Shown: positions 37,100-50,373 of the stretch, piece by piece
How the letters are laid out: every line of letters starts with the position of its first letter
How positions within the stretch are numbered: the first letter of the stretch is position 1
NCBI GenBank assembly: GCA_009792885.1
Contig: WMCF01000012.1
Coordinates: forward strand, 11,396,514-11,460,513
DNA length: 64,000 nt
Direction: 5' to 3'
From: Eremophila alpestris peregrina
Taxonomy: Eukaryota > Chordata > Aves > Passeriformes > Alaudidae
Translations under genes and position numbers: made by a program
Notes under the pieces: generated by a model
Told to the model about the DNA's origin: nothing
What the model saw: only the letters and a program-made list of their open reading frames with translations
The model's database searches: none

Positions 37100-37735
37100 G
37101 GCAATGCATTGGAAGGGTATGTTTGGTGGGGGGGTGGGGGGGGAAAGTGTGGTCAGGACACAGTGGTTTGTCTCTGGTGCATTTTCTTCTTTTTCCCTGC
37201 TTCACTGTGTGCCTCTCTCCACTAGCTACAGGGAAATACCTATGGTGGCGCCTGGAGTAGCTCCTCCCTTTCCCTCTCTGCCCTCAATATTCACCCTCAT
37301 GTCTCCTATTACTTTTTCCTCTCTGACTATACAGCATCTTTGCCCCTTTTGGAAAGCATTTTCCCCACGAACCCATTCCCCCAGGTACCATGATCCTTTC
37401 AGAGGGGCTCTTCAGAGCTGTGTCGATTGGTGTGTCCACTGGAGGTGGCTGTAACCAGCTGTGTCCAGCACAGGGCAGCCCCTCAGACTCTTTCCACAGA
37501 GGCCACTCCTGCACCATTCCCTGCCAGCACCTGGGCACCTGCATGGGGTGCACAGCTGCTCACTGCTGAGGGATGGGGAAATGCAAGCAGCCTTGCAGCA
37601 AGAGGAGCAGCTTAGGGGCTGCAGGAGGTGGATCCATTCTTGTGGTGGGGTTACACAGTTCAGCACTGCAGGGATCTGCTTCTTTAAGGAGATTAGCCTT
37701 CACCTGCCTCCACCTGTATTGGTAGGGTTCAAGAG
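37100..37735 (-). mobile_element. GC-richer block, partly LTR-like, minus strand
   Basis: A G-rich start (about 37127-37143) is followed by 'cagtggtttgtctctggtgc' and then 'ggcgcctggagtagctcctccc' with pyrimidine-rich sequence. In reverse complement these resemble parts of the LTR family at 31886-32931. The right half (37400-37735) is GC-rich but I cannot assign it to a family. Several overlapping frames of 62-120 codons run on both strands with no recognisable domain, as expected for GC-rich DNA with few stop codons. It could be a mosaic of LTR fragment and unknown repeat. Confidence 0.45.
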
Positions 37736-39540
37736 ATAAGTACTGCAGTGAAAAAAAAAACCCTGGTGCAAACCTAAGAGTAAAATGATCTATTTTTCAA
37801 GTTTATTCACCCACCTAAAGCACTGAGTAGCTTATGCAAAACTGCATTACTGGGGACATATAGTCTTTTTTTTTTTTTAATTGAATTTATTTCTCATCAG
37901 TTCTAATGCTAAATGTGCAAAAAGGCAGATGTTTTGAGTTTGGGGGTTTTTTTGGCGGTGTTGAGAGGTGGAAGAGGTATTTCGTGTTTCTCAATCTCAT
38001 TTAAAAAGACATTTTTTTCTTCCATGAGCTGCTTTACTGATACCTAAGTAGTTTCAAAAATGTTCTGCTTACTGCTTAGTTGGTGAAACAATTTTTATTT
38101 ACTAAAACCATACCTGTATTCTATAGGTGAAATATCTAAATGTCTTTCATTTAACATTTGTCAGGAAAAAAAAATATCACTCTAAGAGTTTAAGACAACA
38201 TTAATACATCCCTGGAATATGCACTTTCTGTAATTTTCCCTCTGGTACCACATGAGTTTTTTGTTTCATTTCTTTGTTTGCTTGTTCTGTTGTTTCTTTT
38301 AGTGTTTTAAGGTAACCTAAAAGTTTGTATGTTTGCAAATACTTACAGTTTTACGTTATAAATTGGAAAGAAACCTCCATATATACATGACAAGAATTTT
38401 CTCAAGAAGTCACAAATTTTTAGCAGCCTTGTGGAATAAGAAAAATTTATTCTGCTGGCCTTTATAAACTTTCAGTAAAGTGCTTAAATACAGTCAATTT
38501 TATTGGGTTTTTTTTGTAACCATCTGATTTGTATAAATCAGTTGTACAAGAAAACTGCTAATCCAAAGGATAAAAAGCAAAAATTCACAGCAAATGTGGG
38601 ACTGGAATTTGGTTTTAAGCATGATAATTTCACTGAAAACAGTAAAGTCTGCGATTATTACTAATGTTTTAGAAAATGAAAAAAAAAAAAAAAAGCATTT
38701 AATTCTGAACATAAAATTACTCTCTTTTTTCTTTCTTCTGATTTATTTTTAATTAATATATTTGAATTTAACTTTAAATTAAAAGCTTAAATTCTATGAG
38801 CTTTATAAGACATGTCTTTATAGAAAATATTTTTTAGAAAGAAAAAACTTCAAATGACTACATGGTCTGTATCTAAATTGCACATTTGGTATTGATTCAG
38901 ATTTTTCATTATCCATCTGCATGCTCAGAATTAAGTGGGAATGGCCAAATGTTTTCTATATGTGTTCTACTGCAGAAATGAGATCAAATCCACTGAAAAC
39001 ATCGAAGAAAAACAGGGATAAAGTTCTCCTCTGTATATATTTTGGTCATATACTTAATATTTTTACAAGATTTTTTTTTTTGAGAACCTTCTGGGATGAT
39101 ACATACTTCAAACCAGTGAAGAATCCATGAAACATTCCCAGTTCTCTTTTATCTAATCTTCAGTGTTTAACTAGGAAAGATGCTTAGGGATATAGCAGAA
39201 GGAAAGCTGGGGGATGGTCCTTGTTAAATTACAAGTTCTGTTTGCTTGAATGTGTTTTATTTTTGGAATTGTTTTCATGTGTATCTCTGTGACTATATGC
39301 ATATGAATTCAGTTGCTCTCCTAATGTTTTAATAAACTGTTATTTCTCTAAGAAAAGAATTAACTTCCTTTAAGTAATGTGTATAAAAACATATTCATAA
39401 TGAAATGCCTCATCCTGAGTTGGATCAATATTTTGTAGACTATATATTTAGCATATTTTTATGTATTTCCAGTACAGCTTGCCAGAAGTCAGGTAATAGC
39501 AAATGAGATTTCCCTCCCAGGAATTTCTTTCAGCTACCTG
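37736..39540. other. Unique AT-rich DNA, no gene seen
   Basis: Holds only homopolymer runs (A10 near 37751, T12 near 37867, A16 near 38679, T11 near 39071) and short chance frames. Confidence 0.55.
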
Positions 39541-39564
39541 AATTGTTTCAGGTATACACATTTA

Positions 39565-39717
39565 AAGGAAAAAAAAGGGAAGAAAAGGGAAAGAAAAGAG
39601 GAAAAAAAAGAAAGACAAAGGGAAAGGAAAGGAAAGGAAAGGAAAGGAAAGGAAAGGAAAGGAAAGGAAAGGAAAGGAAAGGAAAGGAAAGGAAAGGAAA
39701 GGAAAGGAAAGGAAAGG
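39565..39717. repeat. (GGAAA)n pentanucleotide microsatellite
   Basis: Imperfect purine-rich sequence from about 39565 becomes a pure GGAAA array from 39622 to the assembly gap (about 19 units visible). One strand is entirely purine. The long lysine/glycine open frame across it is a by-product of the 5-base period. Confidence 0.97.
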
Positions 39718-39897
39718 NNNNNNNNNNNNNNNNNNNNNNNNNNNNNNNNNNNNNNNNNNNNNNNNNNNNNNNNNNNNNNNNNNNNNNNNNNNNNNNNNNN
39801 NNNNNNNNNNNNNNNNNNNNNNNNNNNNNNNNNNNNNNNNNNNNNNNNNNNNNNNNNNNNNNNNNNNNNNNNNNNNNNNNNNNNNNNNNNNNNNNNN
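39718..39897. other. Assembly gap of 180 N
   Basis: All positions are N. The gap sits inside the pentanucleotide satellite, so it most likely hides more repeat, and its true length is unknown. Confidence 0.99.
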
Positions 39898-39974
39898 AAG
39901 GGAAGGGAAGGGAAGGGAAGGGAAGGGAAGGGAAGGGAAGGGAAGGGAAGGGAAGGGAAGGGAAGGGAAGGGAA
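39898..39974. repeat. (GGGAA)n pentanucleotide microsatellite
   Basis: About 15 pure GGGAA units continue the purine tract on the right side of the gap. The unit differs by one base from the GGAAA array on the left, so the unit switch happens inside the gap. Confidence 0.97.
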
Positions 39975-41518
39975 CGTCTCCGAAACACCAAAACTGTTGG
40001 TGCGTTACTTTTTTTTATACATTGAATATTAGACTAAGGGTTTCAGTTCTCTTTTTTCCCAATTCAGCTAAAAATAGTTGCCACACTGCCACCTTATGGC
40101 TAATATACATTTTAAAAGTAAAAACATTCCCACCCAGCTTGTGTTTTGACATTTTGGCATTTTATGTGGTTTCCCACTGTGTTAGTAAAGGATTAAACTT
40201 TAACTCACTCCATAAAGCAAATTATCCTTAAGTTTATATTGCACCATCATTACCTGACTGTTTCTCTCAGGCTGTAAGGACAAGAGTATAAGGCAATGTC
40301 CCCATGAGAATTAACACTAATCTATGTTCACATACATGTGAAGATCCTATGGAGGTCTTTGATCAACATCTGCTTCCCTTACTGTATTCAAATCTGTATA
40401 GTATACAGGACTTGTGAATGAAAAATCCAAACAACTAAATGGAACCTAAATCCTTTTTTCTTCCTTTTTCCAGTGGATCTATCAGCAGATAGAAATGGAG
40501 TTGTGGCAAACAGTTAACCAACTGTATGTGCCAGCCAGAGAAGTCTCTTTATTAAGTTAAATGAAGAGATAAATGTAATCCATTGTATTCCATAATAGAA
40601 TGTGTAATACGAAAAACTCAACTGTGACAAAAATGTCTAAAAGTAAAATTCTGCAACACTCTTCTTTAAACAATTAAAAAACCCACAATGTCTGACAAAT
40701 CTGAAAGTAAGCAATTTTCCTCTATCAAAAGCATTAAGAACTATATCAGATAATCTGTAAGTAAAATATTAATATAAACTCAGACAAATTATGCAATCTT
40801 TTTATTCTTTCACCTTACAAATAAAATTATTTCAAATAAGTTCTTGACAATGAAAAGATCCCATCTGAAAAAGTGAGAAATCACAAATGACAGAACAACA
40901 TGAGTTTTAATAAGAAATACTTAGCAGCAATACAATGTTTGATGTAAAAGCACGTAAGTGTTGTCTATATTTATGTATCTATTAACTTATTCTGTAGTTG
41001 ATACTATTACATAAAACTTTTTTCATTAGGGCCTATGAAAATAGAATCTCAGAACACATAAGTGGCTTTAATTTACTTCAGTAATACAAATATTTTTTTA
41101 AAAAGGAGCAATCCCTATTTGCAATGACTATCAGTGTGTACTTGAGCATTAAATCACTATAACTGAGCTAAATTACATCTTACTGTTTATGTGATTGAAA
41201 AACTTTGTATCGGGCATTACATATGATTGTTCACAATTTCTCATCTGGAATTCACAGTTAGTCAATATTCTCCAACATTTGCTTAAATTATACTCTCTTG
41301 GAAGCATCTGTGCCAAAAAGTGCATTTGCTGAAATAATGTGGAAGAAAATCCAAACGGAATTTTTAACAGAAGCGAGTGTGTCTTGGTTTTAGTTAATTT
41401 TTGGGTTTTGTTTCTCTTCTTTTTCCTTCTTTATTGATTCAGATGTAGCCAGAAGTGTATGAGTATGCAAACAAAATGTCAGCTGCAAGACCAGTCTTTT
41501 TCCCCTTATAGTAATTAA
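39975..41518. other. Unique AT-rich DNA, no gene seen
   Basis: No gene or repeat recognised between the satellite and the next low-complexity tract. Confidence 0.5.
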
Positions 41519-41660
41519 AAAAACCCCAACATATAGAAAAAAACCCAACCAAAAAACCAAACCAAAACCAAACAATCCCCCCCACAAAAACGATTTTAAA
41601 AAGCCCAAACAAAAAACCAAAAAAACCCCAAAAACTCCCCCCAAAATCCAACCCAAACCA
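41519..41660. repeat. A/C-rich low-complexity tract
   Basis: Almost only A and C, with runs such as 'aaccaaaccaaaaccaaac' and 'aaaaaccaaaaaaacccc'. The minus-strand frames here (41390-41829, rich in F, G, W and V) are produced by the T/G composition of the complement and are not genes. Confidence 0.88.
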
Positions 41661-43269
41661 GCAGCTGAATATAATATGAAAATAAAATACACAATTCTTT
41701 ATGAGAAAAGTAAGTTTTACACAAACATTTTGAACAAATATAGAGAAAAACAGGGACAATAAAAAATATGAGAAAACTTCCTGCAAGCAAATATGCAAGT
41801 TTCATTTCCCTTCCATCTGACTGATACAATAGATGGAGCCCAGCACCCAGCAGAGAAGACCTACTTTAAAACAGCTGTATAGACCTAGAAAATTCACTTA
41901 GATTATGTCTGGAATGCTGAACTCTATTTCTTTTTTTTTTCTGAAAGGAAATCCTACCACAAAATTAAAGTGTAAACTGTGCATAAAGAATAATGCCTTG
42001 GTAGTGCCAAATAATCTTTTGTTCTTATATTCTTAAGATAGGAACCATTATTGCCTTTTTTTTTTTTTTTCTGCATAACATTGGAAACAATATGCACAGA
42101 ATTATTTAAATCTAAAGAAAAGGCAATGAAATTAGTCAAACTGCCTATTTTTGTGCTTTCATTGAAGTGATAATGTGAATATTTATTTTGATTTTCACAT
42201 CATTATAAAACACCATGTTACATTTGTATAACTGGAAGAAAAATCAATTATTGAATTAAATCTTTAAGGAAGAATTGGTGGAAACCATTCCATGAAAAAA
42301 CTGAACAATTGTGCTCCGAGCAAACTCAGCTCCTTTTTGATGAACTACACAAACTTACCTCCAAACACTATAATTTCTATGTGCAGTTGTTCTCTAAGGT
42401 CCAAAATGAGTCTTGCTGTGTGTTTATTTAAAATAGTTTGTTGTTATGTCTAGAAATTGTGTACTTTGAGCAGAAGTGTATTAACTATTTCTTTTGGATG
42501 TATTTTTTATTATGCAGGCTCTGCAATGCTCTGCATGCCCCATTCAGTTTTTGGAATAAGATGAAAATTATTTTTTACCAGATTACCTCATTAATTTACT
42601 CTTAATATCTCATATCATATGTTCTCATCAAAAATTAATGTACATTCCTCAAACTAAAATCCAGGTAGCTACTACTGCCTTTCAGGCTTTGGAAATGGAG
42701 AACACGCAAGAATGTAAAAATATTTAATAATTTGGGGAATCTAGCATAAAAGATGGAGACTGGCATTTTTTTTAAGTTCATGTTTTTCTTCCAGTAAAAC
42801 AGCTCTTGGTCTTCAGTGTAATCAATAGAGATGTTAAGACAAAAATTAAAAATTAAAAGAGGATGGATTTCTCTATTTGCCATGTGAAGATCCAATAACA
42901 TATTTCAGGTCAGGCAACCAAAACACAAATAAAATGTACTATATTCCCATAAACACAGAAAAACACAGTATCATTCCACTACACATGCGCTTTTTATAAA
43001 CAATATGGCCAACTTTTCCCTTACAAATATAGATTTTAGGAGTAAAAGAGAATGTAAAATGGTGTGACTAACAAGAAAGTTTAGATCAAGTCTGAAGTAG
43101 GTACTTTTTCAAGCAGCTGATGTTGGTGGAACCCAAGAAGATTTTGGGATTTTTCCCCAAAATATAGCAGACTGGAACACATGGGGAAAATTTTGCTTCC
43201 CGCTACAGTGTTCCTTAACACTTCAGTGTTATGTTGGGGAAGAAGCATAGGAGGCACTTCTTGTAAGGT
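41661..43269. other. Unique AT-rich DNA, no gene seen
   Basis: T-rich homopolymers near 41931 and 42057; otherwise nothing recognised. Confidence 0.5.
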
Positions 43270-43530
43270 CATGTAGTGATAGGAGAAGGTGGACTGGACT
43301 CAAGCTGAAGTTCAGATTTGATATTAGAAAGAAATTCTTTACTGTGAGAACGGTGAGGCACTGGAACAGGTTTCCAAGAGAGGTTGTGAGCTCCCCTTCA
43401 CGGAGATGGTAAAAACCTGTCTGGATGGGGCTCTAGGTAAGGCTAAGTAGAAAAATCCCTGCTACTGGAGGGAATTGGATGATCTTTCAGGTCCTGTTCA
43501 ACCTCTTCTATCAGTCTGTGATAATAGTAT
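43270..43530 (+). mobile_element. CR1 LINE 3' fragment, plus strand
   Basis: Shows the CR1 3' series in order: 'ctcaagctgaagttcag', 'gatattagaaagaaattcttta', 'ggtgaggcactggaacaggt', 'gcaccc'-type spacing replaced by 'ctccccttcacggagatgg', then 'ggatgatctttcaggtcctg' and a decayed terminal repeat 'ctatcagtctgtgataat'. About 260 bp, 5'-truncated. Confidence 0.9.
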
Positions 43531-46500
43531 TTTTTAAATGAAGACAATATATATTTTCAAGGTAGAACTCTATTCTAAGTAACCTGGAAAACATTATGAA
43601 ATAATTTAATGTTTTTACTGCCAGTTTTCTCAATACTAAACTCAATAGCTAAACTCTCAAACTCAGCATATCCTCAAACTATTTTGTAGGAAAATAAATA
43701 CCAAATATCTTTGCTGACCACTATGTTTTGGTTTTCTTCTCCTGTGTTCTAAGTGTCACTAATTCCTATGGCTTCCCCAGACCAACTAATTCCCCATTTA
43801 TGGATTCCTTTTACATTACTAAATTTTTAAAAGGATTTAATGTTTTCTCTAATAATATGTATCACATTAATAAAAAAGCACAACAAAATTAGTTGCTGCA
43901 TCTTGCATAACTTTTAATGGGTTTGGAATAAAGTGCCTCTGTTGCCCTGGGAAAAAATTTTGATGGTCTTATTTTTCAAAATTCCTCGCTAGACAAACAT
44001 GAATTGTACTATATACAAACACATTCAATAAGTTCAACCATGAGTTCAGTGAGTGGGTTAAATGTAAGGCTTAACTGAGGTTCAATAAAAGTACTTGGTA
44101 CACGTAATGACATTTGCATGGATGAATGTATTTTGTGTAAATCCCAGCCGTAAAAATAATAATAGTACTGAAAAGGCAATGCCACCAAATGTAGCAATTT
44201 CTTCCTTGAATCCTCAGGATTCTGGCACATCCTGTCACCTTTTTAGTGTCACTGCTGCTACATCTGTTACTGAGCTTATGGTGCATGTTACAAATGTATA
44301 ACTTTTCCCTTTGGTTTGCCTGGTTGTCTGTGTGTGTGCGCCAATGGGATGATTTCAGCTATTTGTGAAATATTTTATTTATTAAGGGGTAGGGTTATTT
44401 TATTTATTACCTGAGCAGTTACATTTCAGAATGATCAGGAATAGTGAAAAGCACTGATTTCATGTTTTCCCTGAGAAAGAGGGGTATGCAGGCAGGCCAT
44501 TTCTTGAACAAATACCCCAGGTATGACAGATGCAGTAATTTAATTTAGAAAATTACAAAAAGCATGGATAACATAAAAAAAAATTGCATTAAAAATTGAA
44601 AACCTAAATCATCCAAAAACTACAACTCTGTTAGTAACAGGACTTTTGAACCCTTTTCATATTTGTGTGTGCTTTTAGGTGTTTGCAATAACCCAATCAC
44701 CTACTTTTGCTTTATGCCTGTGGTATGAAATGAAAGTAGCATGAAAACAGTTGCTCTTGGGTAGAAAATAAAGGAAATCCAGTGTATAATAGTTTCAATC
44801 CACAACCAAGCAATTCAGAATTATGTATGCAATTGGCTTCTAACTAATTATTTCCTCTTCATAGCAACATTTCTGAACATTATGTGAAAGGAAGAAGACA
44901 GGATGGGGTATTGGAAACAGAAAAAGCAAAAGGAAGTTTCATTTCTCTGCAACTGGAATAATCAAAAGGGAACAAGGGCCCTTTAGCTGAAGGTTATTAA
45001 TTTGTATCTACTATATTTGAAGGTTTAATATGGAAGCTGTAAATAAGCAAATTACCAGCTGTCAGAAAAATTTTCATTATTAATTTAAATGAACATCCTT
45101 TAGGCAAGCTAACATTTTGTTAGCCTGCAGGCTAATTCTGGAACAGAAAAATGCATAAATAAACAGTTAATTAATTTCAAAGTTCATTTTCCATGTTTTT
45201 ACTAATATGAAAATAAACTTTTATTGCCAAAGCACTTTGTTTATAAGAATAAACATCATGATGAGTCGCCTCCCTGTAGGATACACAATTAAACAAATTC
45301 TTGTTATTCTGTTTGTCCTTTTTCTTTATTTAAAGGTGACTTTTATATTATGGAATTTCGTTAGAACACATGTGTCTTGTGAAGGTCAAACTGTAAAGCT
45401 TTTTATCATGAATACGAGGCAGATAAAAGCTACTTTTGATTTATATTTGTATACTGTACAAGATGTCAACTCTGAGAATTAACCTCGGTCAATTCCTCAA
45501 AAAAAAAATCTGTCTGAGAGATGACCTTAGTGACTGAAAACACAGTTTGTCCTCTGTAAGTCAGAAGAGGTTCTGCTAGATGTGTTTTACTGCCCAGAAA
45601 AGGAACACCCTGTAAATGCACCTGTTTTCATCATGCCCATTTGAGGATGTCTGCAGAGGCCAAATGAGAGCAGAGGGAAGACACTGCTGTTAACACCTAT
45701 TAAGCTTCTAAGTCCATGTAGGGAAATGCTGTACTGCACACAGACCTAAGGCAGGTCAAAAAAAAGGAGGAGTTTATTCACTGTTAATTGCCACTATGCT
45801 GTCATATTTTGTCTGTAATTCAGAAAACTCTATGGATACCTAAAACTCCAGTATTTTCACAAAATATAAGGTTATAAAAATAGAGTTTTATACAAAAATG
45901 CAAAATTTAAAGGATTAAAGGTATTAATATTAAAGGTATGTAGTTTATTTGTATTATTGCATGATCTCTTTGGGAAAAATAAAGATCAGAGAAAAAAGAA
46001 TATCAAAGAATATATCAAAAATATATCAAAGTACAAACTATGCATGAACACAATGCCATGAGCTTATCAGCATCATCTTTACTTTAAATGAACTGCCATA
46101 TTTTAAAAAATAACTGCAGAATACATATAAGAAAGAGTTAAAATAGTCCAGAAGACAAGTTTTTTTTAGTTCCACATCACTTCTTTAACTTTACAAAAAT
46201 AAGTTTAGGTTTTTAAAAAAATAAAGGCTTTATATTCCTGATTTTCAGGACAGTTGATGTTGTCAGTTTTCAGGGGGGAGAAAAAGAAGAAAAAGTGTAA
46301 TTTACCATTTTTAGTTCCTTGTACCAACACTAATATTCCAGTACTGGCTAAGGTGTTAGAAATATAATTATTATTGTGCTAACGAGGATGCACCAGATCC
46401 TTCTACACTGCAAACTACTCCAAGACATACGGGACATGTCCAGTTTCCATGGCCATTGCTCAGCTTCCAGGCAGTCAATAAAATACTTCTTGCCAAAGAC

Positions 46501-49500
46501 TAACTAATAATTGTTGGAATGGCATTTTTCCGAGATGCAGATAACCTAAAAATTATAGTTCTGAGAGTGAGCAAATAATTGTAAAATCAAAGCTTTAGTG
46601 GAAAGCAACTTGGAAGGAGTGCAGCAAGACAGACAATATTTGACAAAGCTAGAAGAAATTTCCACTTTCATACTTTAGACAACTGCACAAGTCAGAACTT
46701 CACTAGAATTGTATTTTCTAGGAGGATATGCTGACTCTGGACTCCGGGCCTACACTGTATATTATTGTTCTTTTTGTAGAATAGTAGTGCAAAGGAACAA
46801 ATGATGATTTGTACTACAAATTTATACACTGATTCTTCTCTGAAGGAAGCTCTCAGAAAACATTTTGCAGTGGTTTATGAAGTATTGTAATTATGACGCA
46901 CCCTAAACAAATTTGCATGAAGAATTGTGCATGAAAAAAATGTTGTTCCTCTGCTACAGGCTATTTGTAGTACAGAGTTATATTTTGAGAAACATATTAT
47001 TTATTTCATTACTTAATGCAACAGAATGCAGTCAACAATGTTTATCTGTCATTTTTAGGCCACACCAGATTTTTACACTAGTTTTTCTCTGAAGAATATT
47101 TGAAAATATTCTATCCCTCTGGAGACTCTTGTAAAAATAAATAAATTGCTGAACCTTATTAAAAAAAAAAAAAAAGACATTTTTCATATTTTCTACTGAG
47201 GCAAATGACCAAAGAGAAAAAAAAATAGCATTATAAAAAAGAGTTCTAAATAAAATAATTTCTACAACGTATCTCTAAATAAAGCAAACATTAGTAACAT
47301 TTTGCTTCTGGTGATTATACCTGATTATAATGTTTATTTGCCATACAAAATAATAAAGCTTACTGATCTCTGCACATAAAAATGTGGTAAACAAAAAAAT
47401 GCAGCCAAATAAGTTAAGTCAGGGCTTATCCAGAGGCTATTAAGCATTTATAATAAATTATGTGAAAGATTTACAAAGCCACAGGCTTATCTGGGACTGC
47501 TGTGAAACACAGTTCTCTCCACTGGGTTTAATGCAGTATCATGTGATAGTCTCAAAGGGTAAACTCAAAGTCTGTTTGGCAACCATATTTTAAAAACACA
47601 TAGTTTCACATTTTTTGGGAAAAACAACATGGAATTTTGCTTCACATTTAAATACTCTATGTTTCACAGTTAATACTCTATGAAATCACACAAAATTCTT
47701 TAACTTTTTTTCCATTTTTTTAAGAAATTCATTTGGGCTAAAGCAATTACTGTATAGTTACTTGAAAAATAGAAGATCTCTGAATTTATTTTCTGTATTT
47801 TGATGAGTTCTCAAGTATTACCCCTTTGAATTATTTTACAGCATGCATTGTTATGCTACCTCACATATATATATATTTTAAAAGTTTTCAATTCTACAGT
47901 AATTATTTTTCAAAAGAATTTCAATCATAGAATAGGATTAAAATGCATGTCTTTAAAATTGCACTATGCTGACATAAATACTTAATGGATAATAACATAA
48001 ACAGATCATATCCCTGAATTGTCAAACATAGAGGGCAGCCAATCGTGTGTTTTTTTAAAAAGTTTACTTATTCTTTGAAAAAGTTAGGTACATTGGGGGG
48101 GAAAAAAAGAAGAAATAAAGATTGTGAGTAAGTATTCTCACAGTTATCTAGGATTACAGCTTAAACTGTACATTTTTTTTTTACTTTATTTGCATAAATC
48201 TAAAAAAGATCTTTAAATGCAAAGGAAAAACAGAAAAGCAGAAGTCCTCTTCACAAATTATCCAGAAATATGTCTTCAGAGAGAAATGATACAATATTTC
48301 TCTTCCTCACACAAAAGCCTCTGAATGTTCTACTTCCTATCAGGAAAACAAAACTCCTATGAGAAGGAAAAAAGCAGTAATTTTTTGTTATATGAGAAAG
48401 AGATTTTTTCCAATAGACAAAAAGAAATAGACTTCTTGAAGAACAATTAATAAACCTCTCACAAAGACTGTGCTTATGTTTGAAGATTTATTTAATGTCT
48501 TGTGAAGAAGCATCGTAGGCATTTATGGAGCTGGATTGTTATCATTTTAGTAATGATTTACAAGCATTGGCAGGATAGAGGCCTGAAAGAACATGCAGGA
48601 GGGTGACTTTGGAGATTGATGTCATGCAGAATGCAAACACAGAGAAGAGGATTTTTGAGAAATATTGGTGTCTCTTCATTAGAACAGATTGCAGTTTAAT
48701 GTGACACTGAAATATCCAGCATTTTCCACCTAAGAAATCTGCCTTTCAGTGAAGCCTAAATCGATGAAAGCAGCATGAGTTAGTGATGAGGATCTTATCA
48801 GACCAGGTTTCTGATTCTAATTTTGGGTGGTAACAACAGCAAAAGCAAACTACATCACAGGCAACATGAAAAACATCTATTAGTTGTAGATTTATACATT
48901 TGTTTTGCTAATTTTCAAATTTCTGTGGATAAGTACCAGATCATTCCATGTGTTTCCCTGCTGCAGCAATTTCACTGCTTCAGAAATTTCTTGGTGTAAC
49001 ATAACAATAACTTATAATATATTAGGATAATTTTTTTTCTTCATTGGGTAAAACTTTATAATGCTGGCCTAATCTTTCTGTATTGCATATATACGAAGTA
49101 GAATAATAATTTCTGTTTGAAGAATATTGCTGTCCTTTAGAGAGAAAGCAACATAGTCCAGTAATAAGATAAACAAAAATTCTATAACTTTCAGTCAAAT
49201 GCTTAAAAAATTCAGATGTTTGGGTGCCATACTACACCATGGCACACCACACTACACCAGATTAACCCATACGATGCTATACTATATGATGCTAATTATA
49301 TTATATCAGTGATAGTTTGCAGAAAGAACTCCAAGCAAACAACTGTGTTATAGCACAGTACAACATGAATGCAGCAGGTATTCAGGGCAGACAGTGGATA
49401 TGGGACACTGCTGAGTAAGATTAATGTCCATCACAAGAGAGAACAGAATTCAGTTGAAAGGGAAAAATAGGAAAAAAAAAAGCTTGAAAGGTCCAACCAG

Positions 49501-49732
49501 ATAGATTGCAATTACCTGGGAATTATCATTAGTTTAACTACAACTGCATACAATTTGAGAAAATGGTTATCAGTATCCCACTATCCTGAGCAGCTCAATC
49601 AGTTGTTGCCATAAAATAAAAAACTTCACTTCAAATTGAAAGAACTTTCCTAAGCATCAACAAACCCAGAAGAAATTTAACTTCTTTCCATTATGAAAGC
49701 AAAACTGCAGGAGTAATTTAGGATATGAGAAT
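43531..49732. other. Long unique AT-rich stretch, no gene seen
   Basis: About 6 kb without recognised interspersed repeats. It includes an A15-type run near 47161 and a short (AT)n near 47865-47876. The segment 44975-45190 (TTAATTT/TAATTAA motifs in balanced-complexity sequence) reads like possible conserved non-coding DNA. The 91-codon plus-strand frame at 45207-45482 has no recognised domain. Confidence 0.45.
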
Positions 49733-50373
49733 TCATAAACATAAGACTATTTTTGACAGCTCTCTATATGAAATGCACGTAAACATTTTTGTCATTTCCC
49801 TATTAATAACCAAGTAAGCAGAATGTGAAGGGCATTTTTACTACTTAATCTGTAGAGAAGTTGAGACAATAAAATAGCATAGTTATACAACAGTAAGAAT
49901 ATAGCTAGGAAAATAATAGTAAGTAGGACAGTCAGGGAACAGTTTAAGTCATGCCAATCATGGCAAATTATGTATCTTTATTTAAAGAAGACACTAAGCA
50001 CAAATGCCATAAGAAAGGCTCAGCCTGGTGGGTGAGGAGGTGCAGGTGGTTAACCTACTGTAACAATTGGCTCAGGGGTGGTCAGGTGTCCTGGAGGGGA
50101 CTTTTAATAAGAGCTTTTTGGACTAGGTGTGGAATGCATCCCGATACGAGTTCCTTAGTGGTTGGTTAACAGGAGTGGCATTGTCAGCGCCCTTGGAGCT
50201 GAAGGTACATTTTGCCTGCTAAGGGAAAGGGGAAATTCTGCAGGGATAGTCAGAGGGAAAATATATATGGCATGACAGTGGTGTGATGTGTGAAAATAGC
50301 AAAGAATGTAACAGAGTAAAACTCGTAAAATATATTTAGTAAGGTCCATGGTCATAAACATAAGACTATTTTT
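49733..50373. repeat. Pair of exact 22-bp direct repeats about 0.62 kb apart
   Basis: Positions 49733-49754 and 50352-50373 share an identical 22-bp string (core cataaacataagactattt). The flanks of the two copies do not match. The interval includes a slightly GC-richer section (50000-50230) that I could not assign. Twenty-two matching bases this close are unlikely by chance, but the cause is not evident. Confidence 0.75.

Noticed and set aside
39543..40025. 160-codon plus-strand and 147-codon minus-strand frames across the satellite
   Set aside because: They run through 180 N and a 5-base repeat; the Lys/Gly/Glu and Phe/Pro/Ser patterns are direct translations of GGAAA and GGGAA.
41390..41829. 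Minus-strand frames of 77-119 codons resembling hydrophobic membrane proteins
   Set aside because: The hydrophobic F/G/W/V stretch is the translation of a T/G-rich low-complexity tract.
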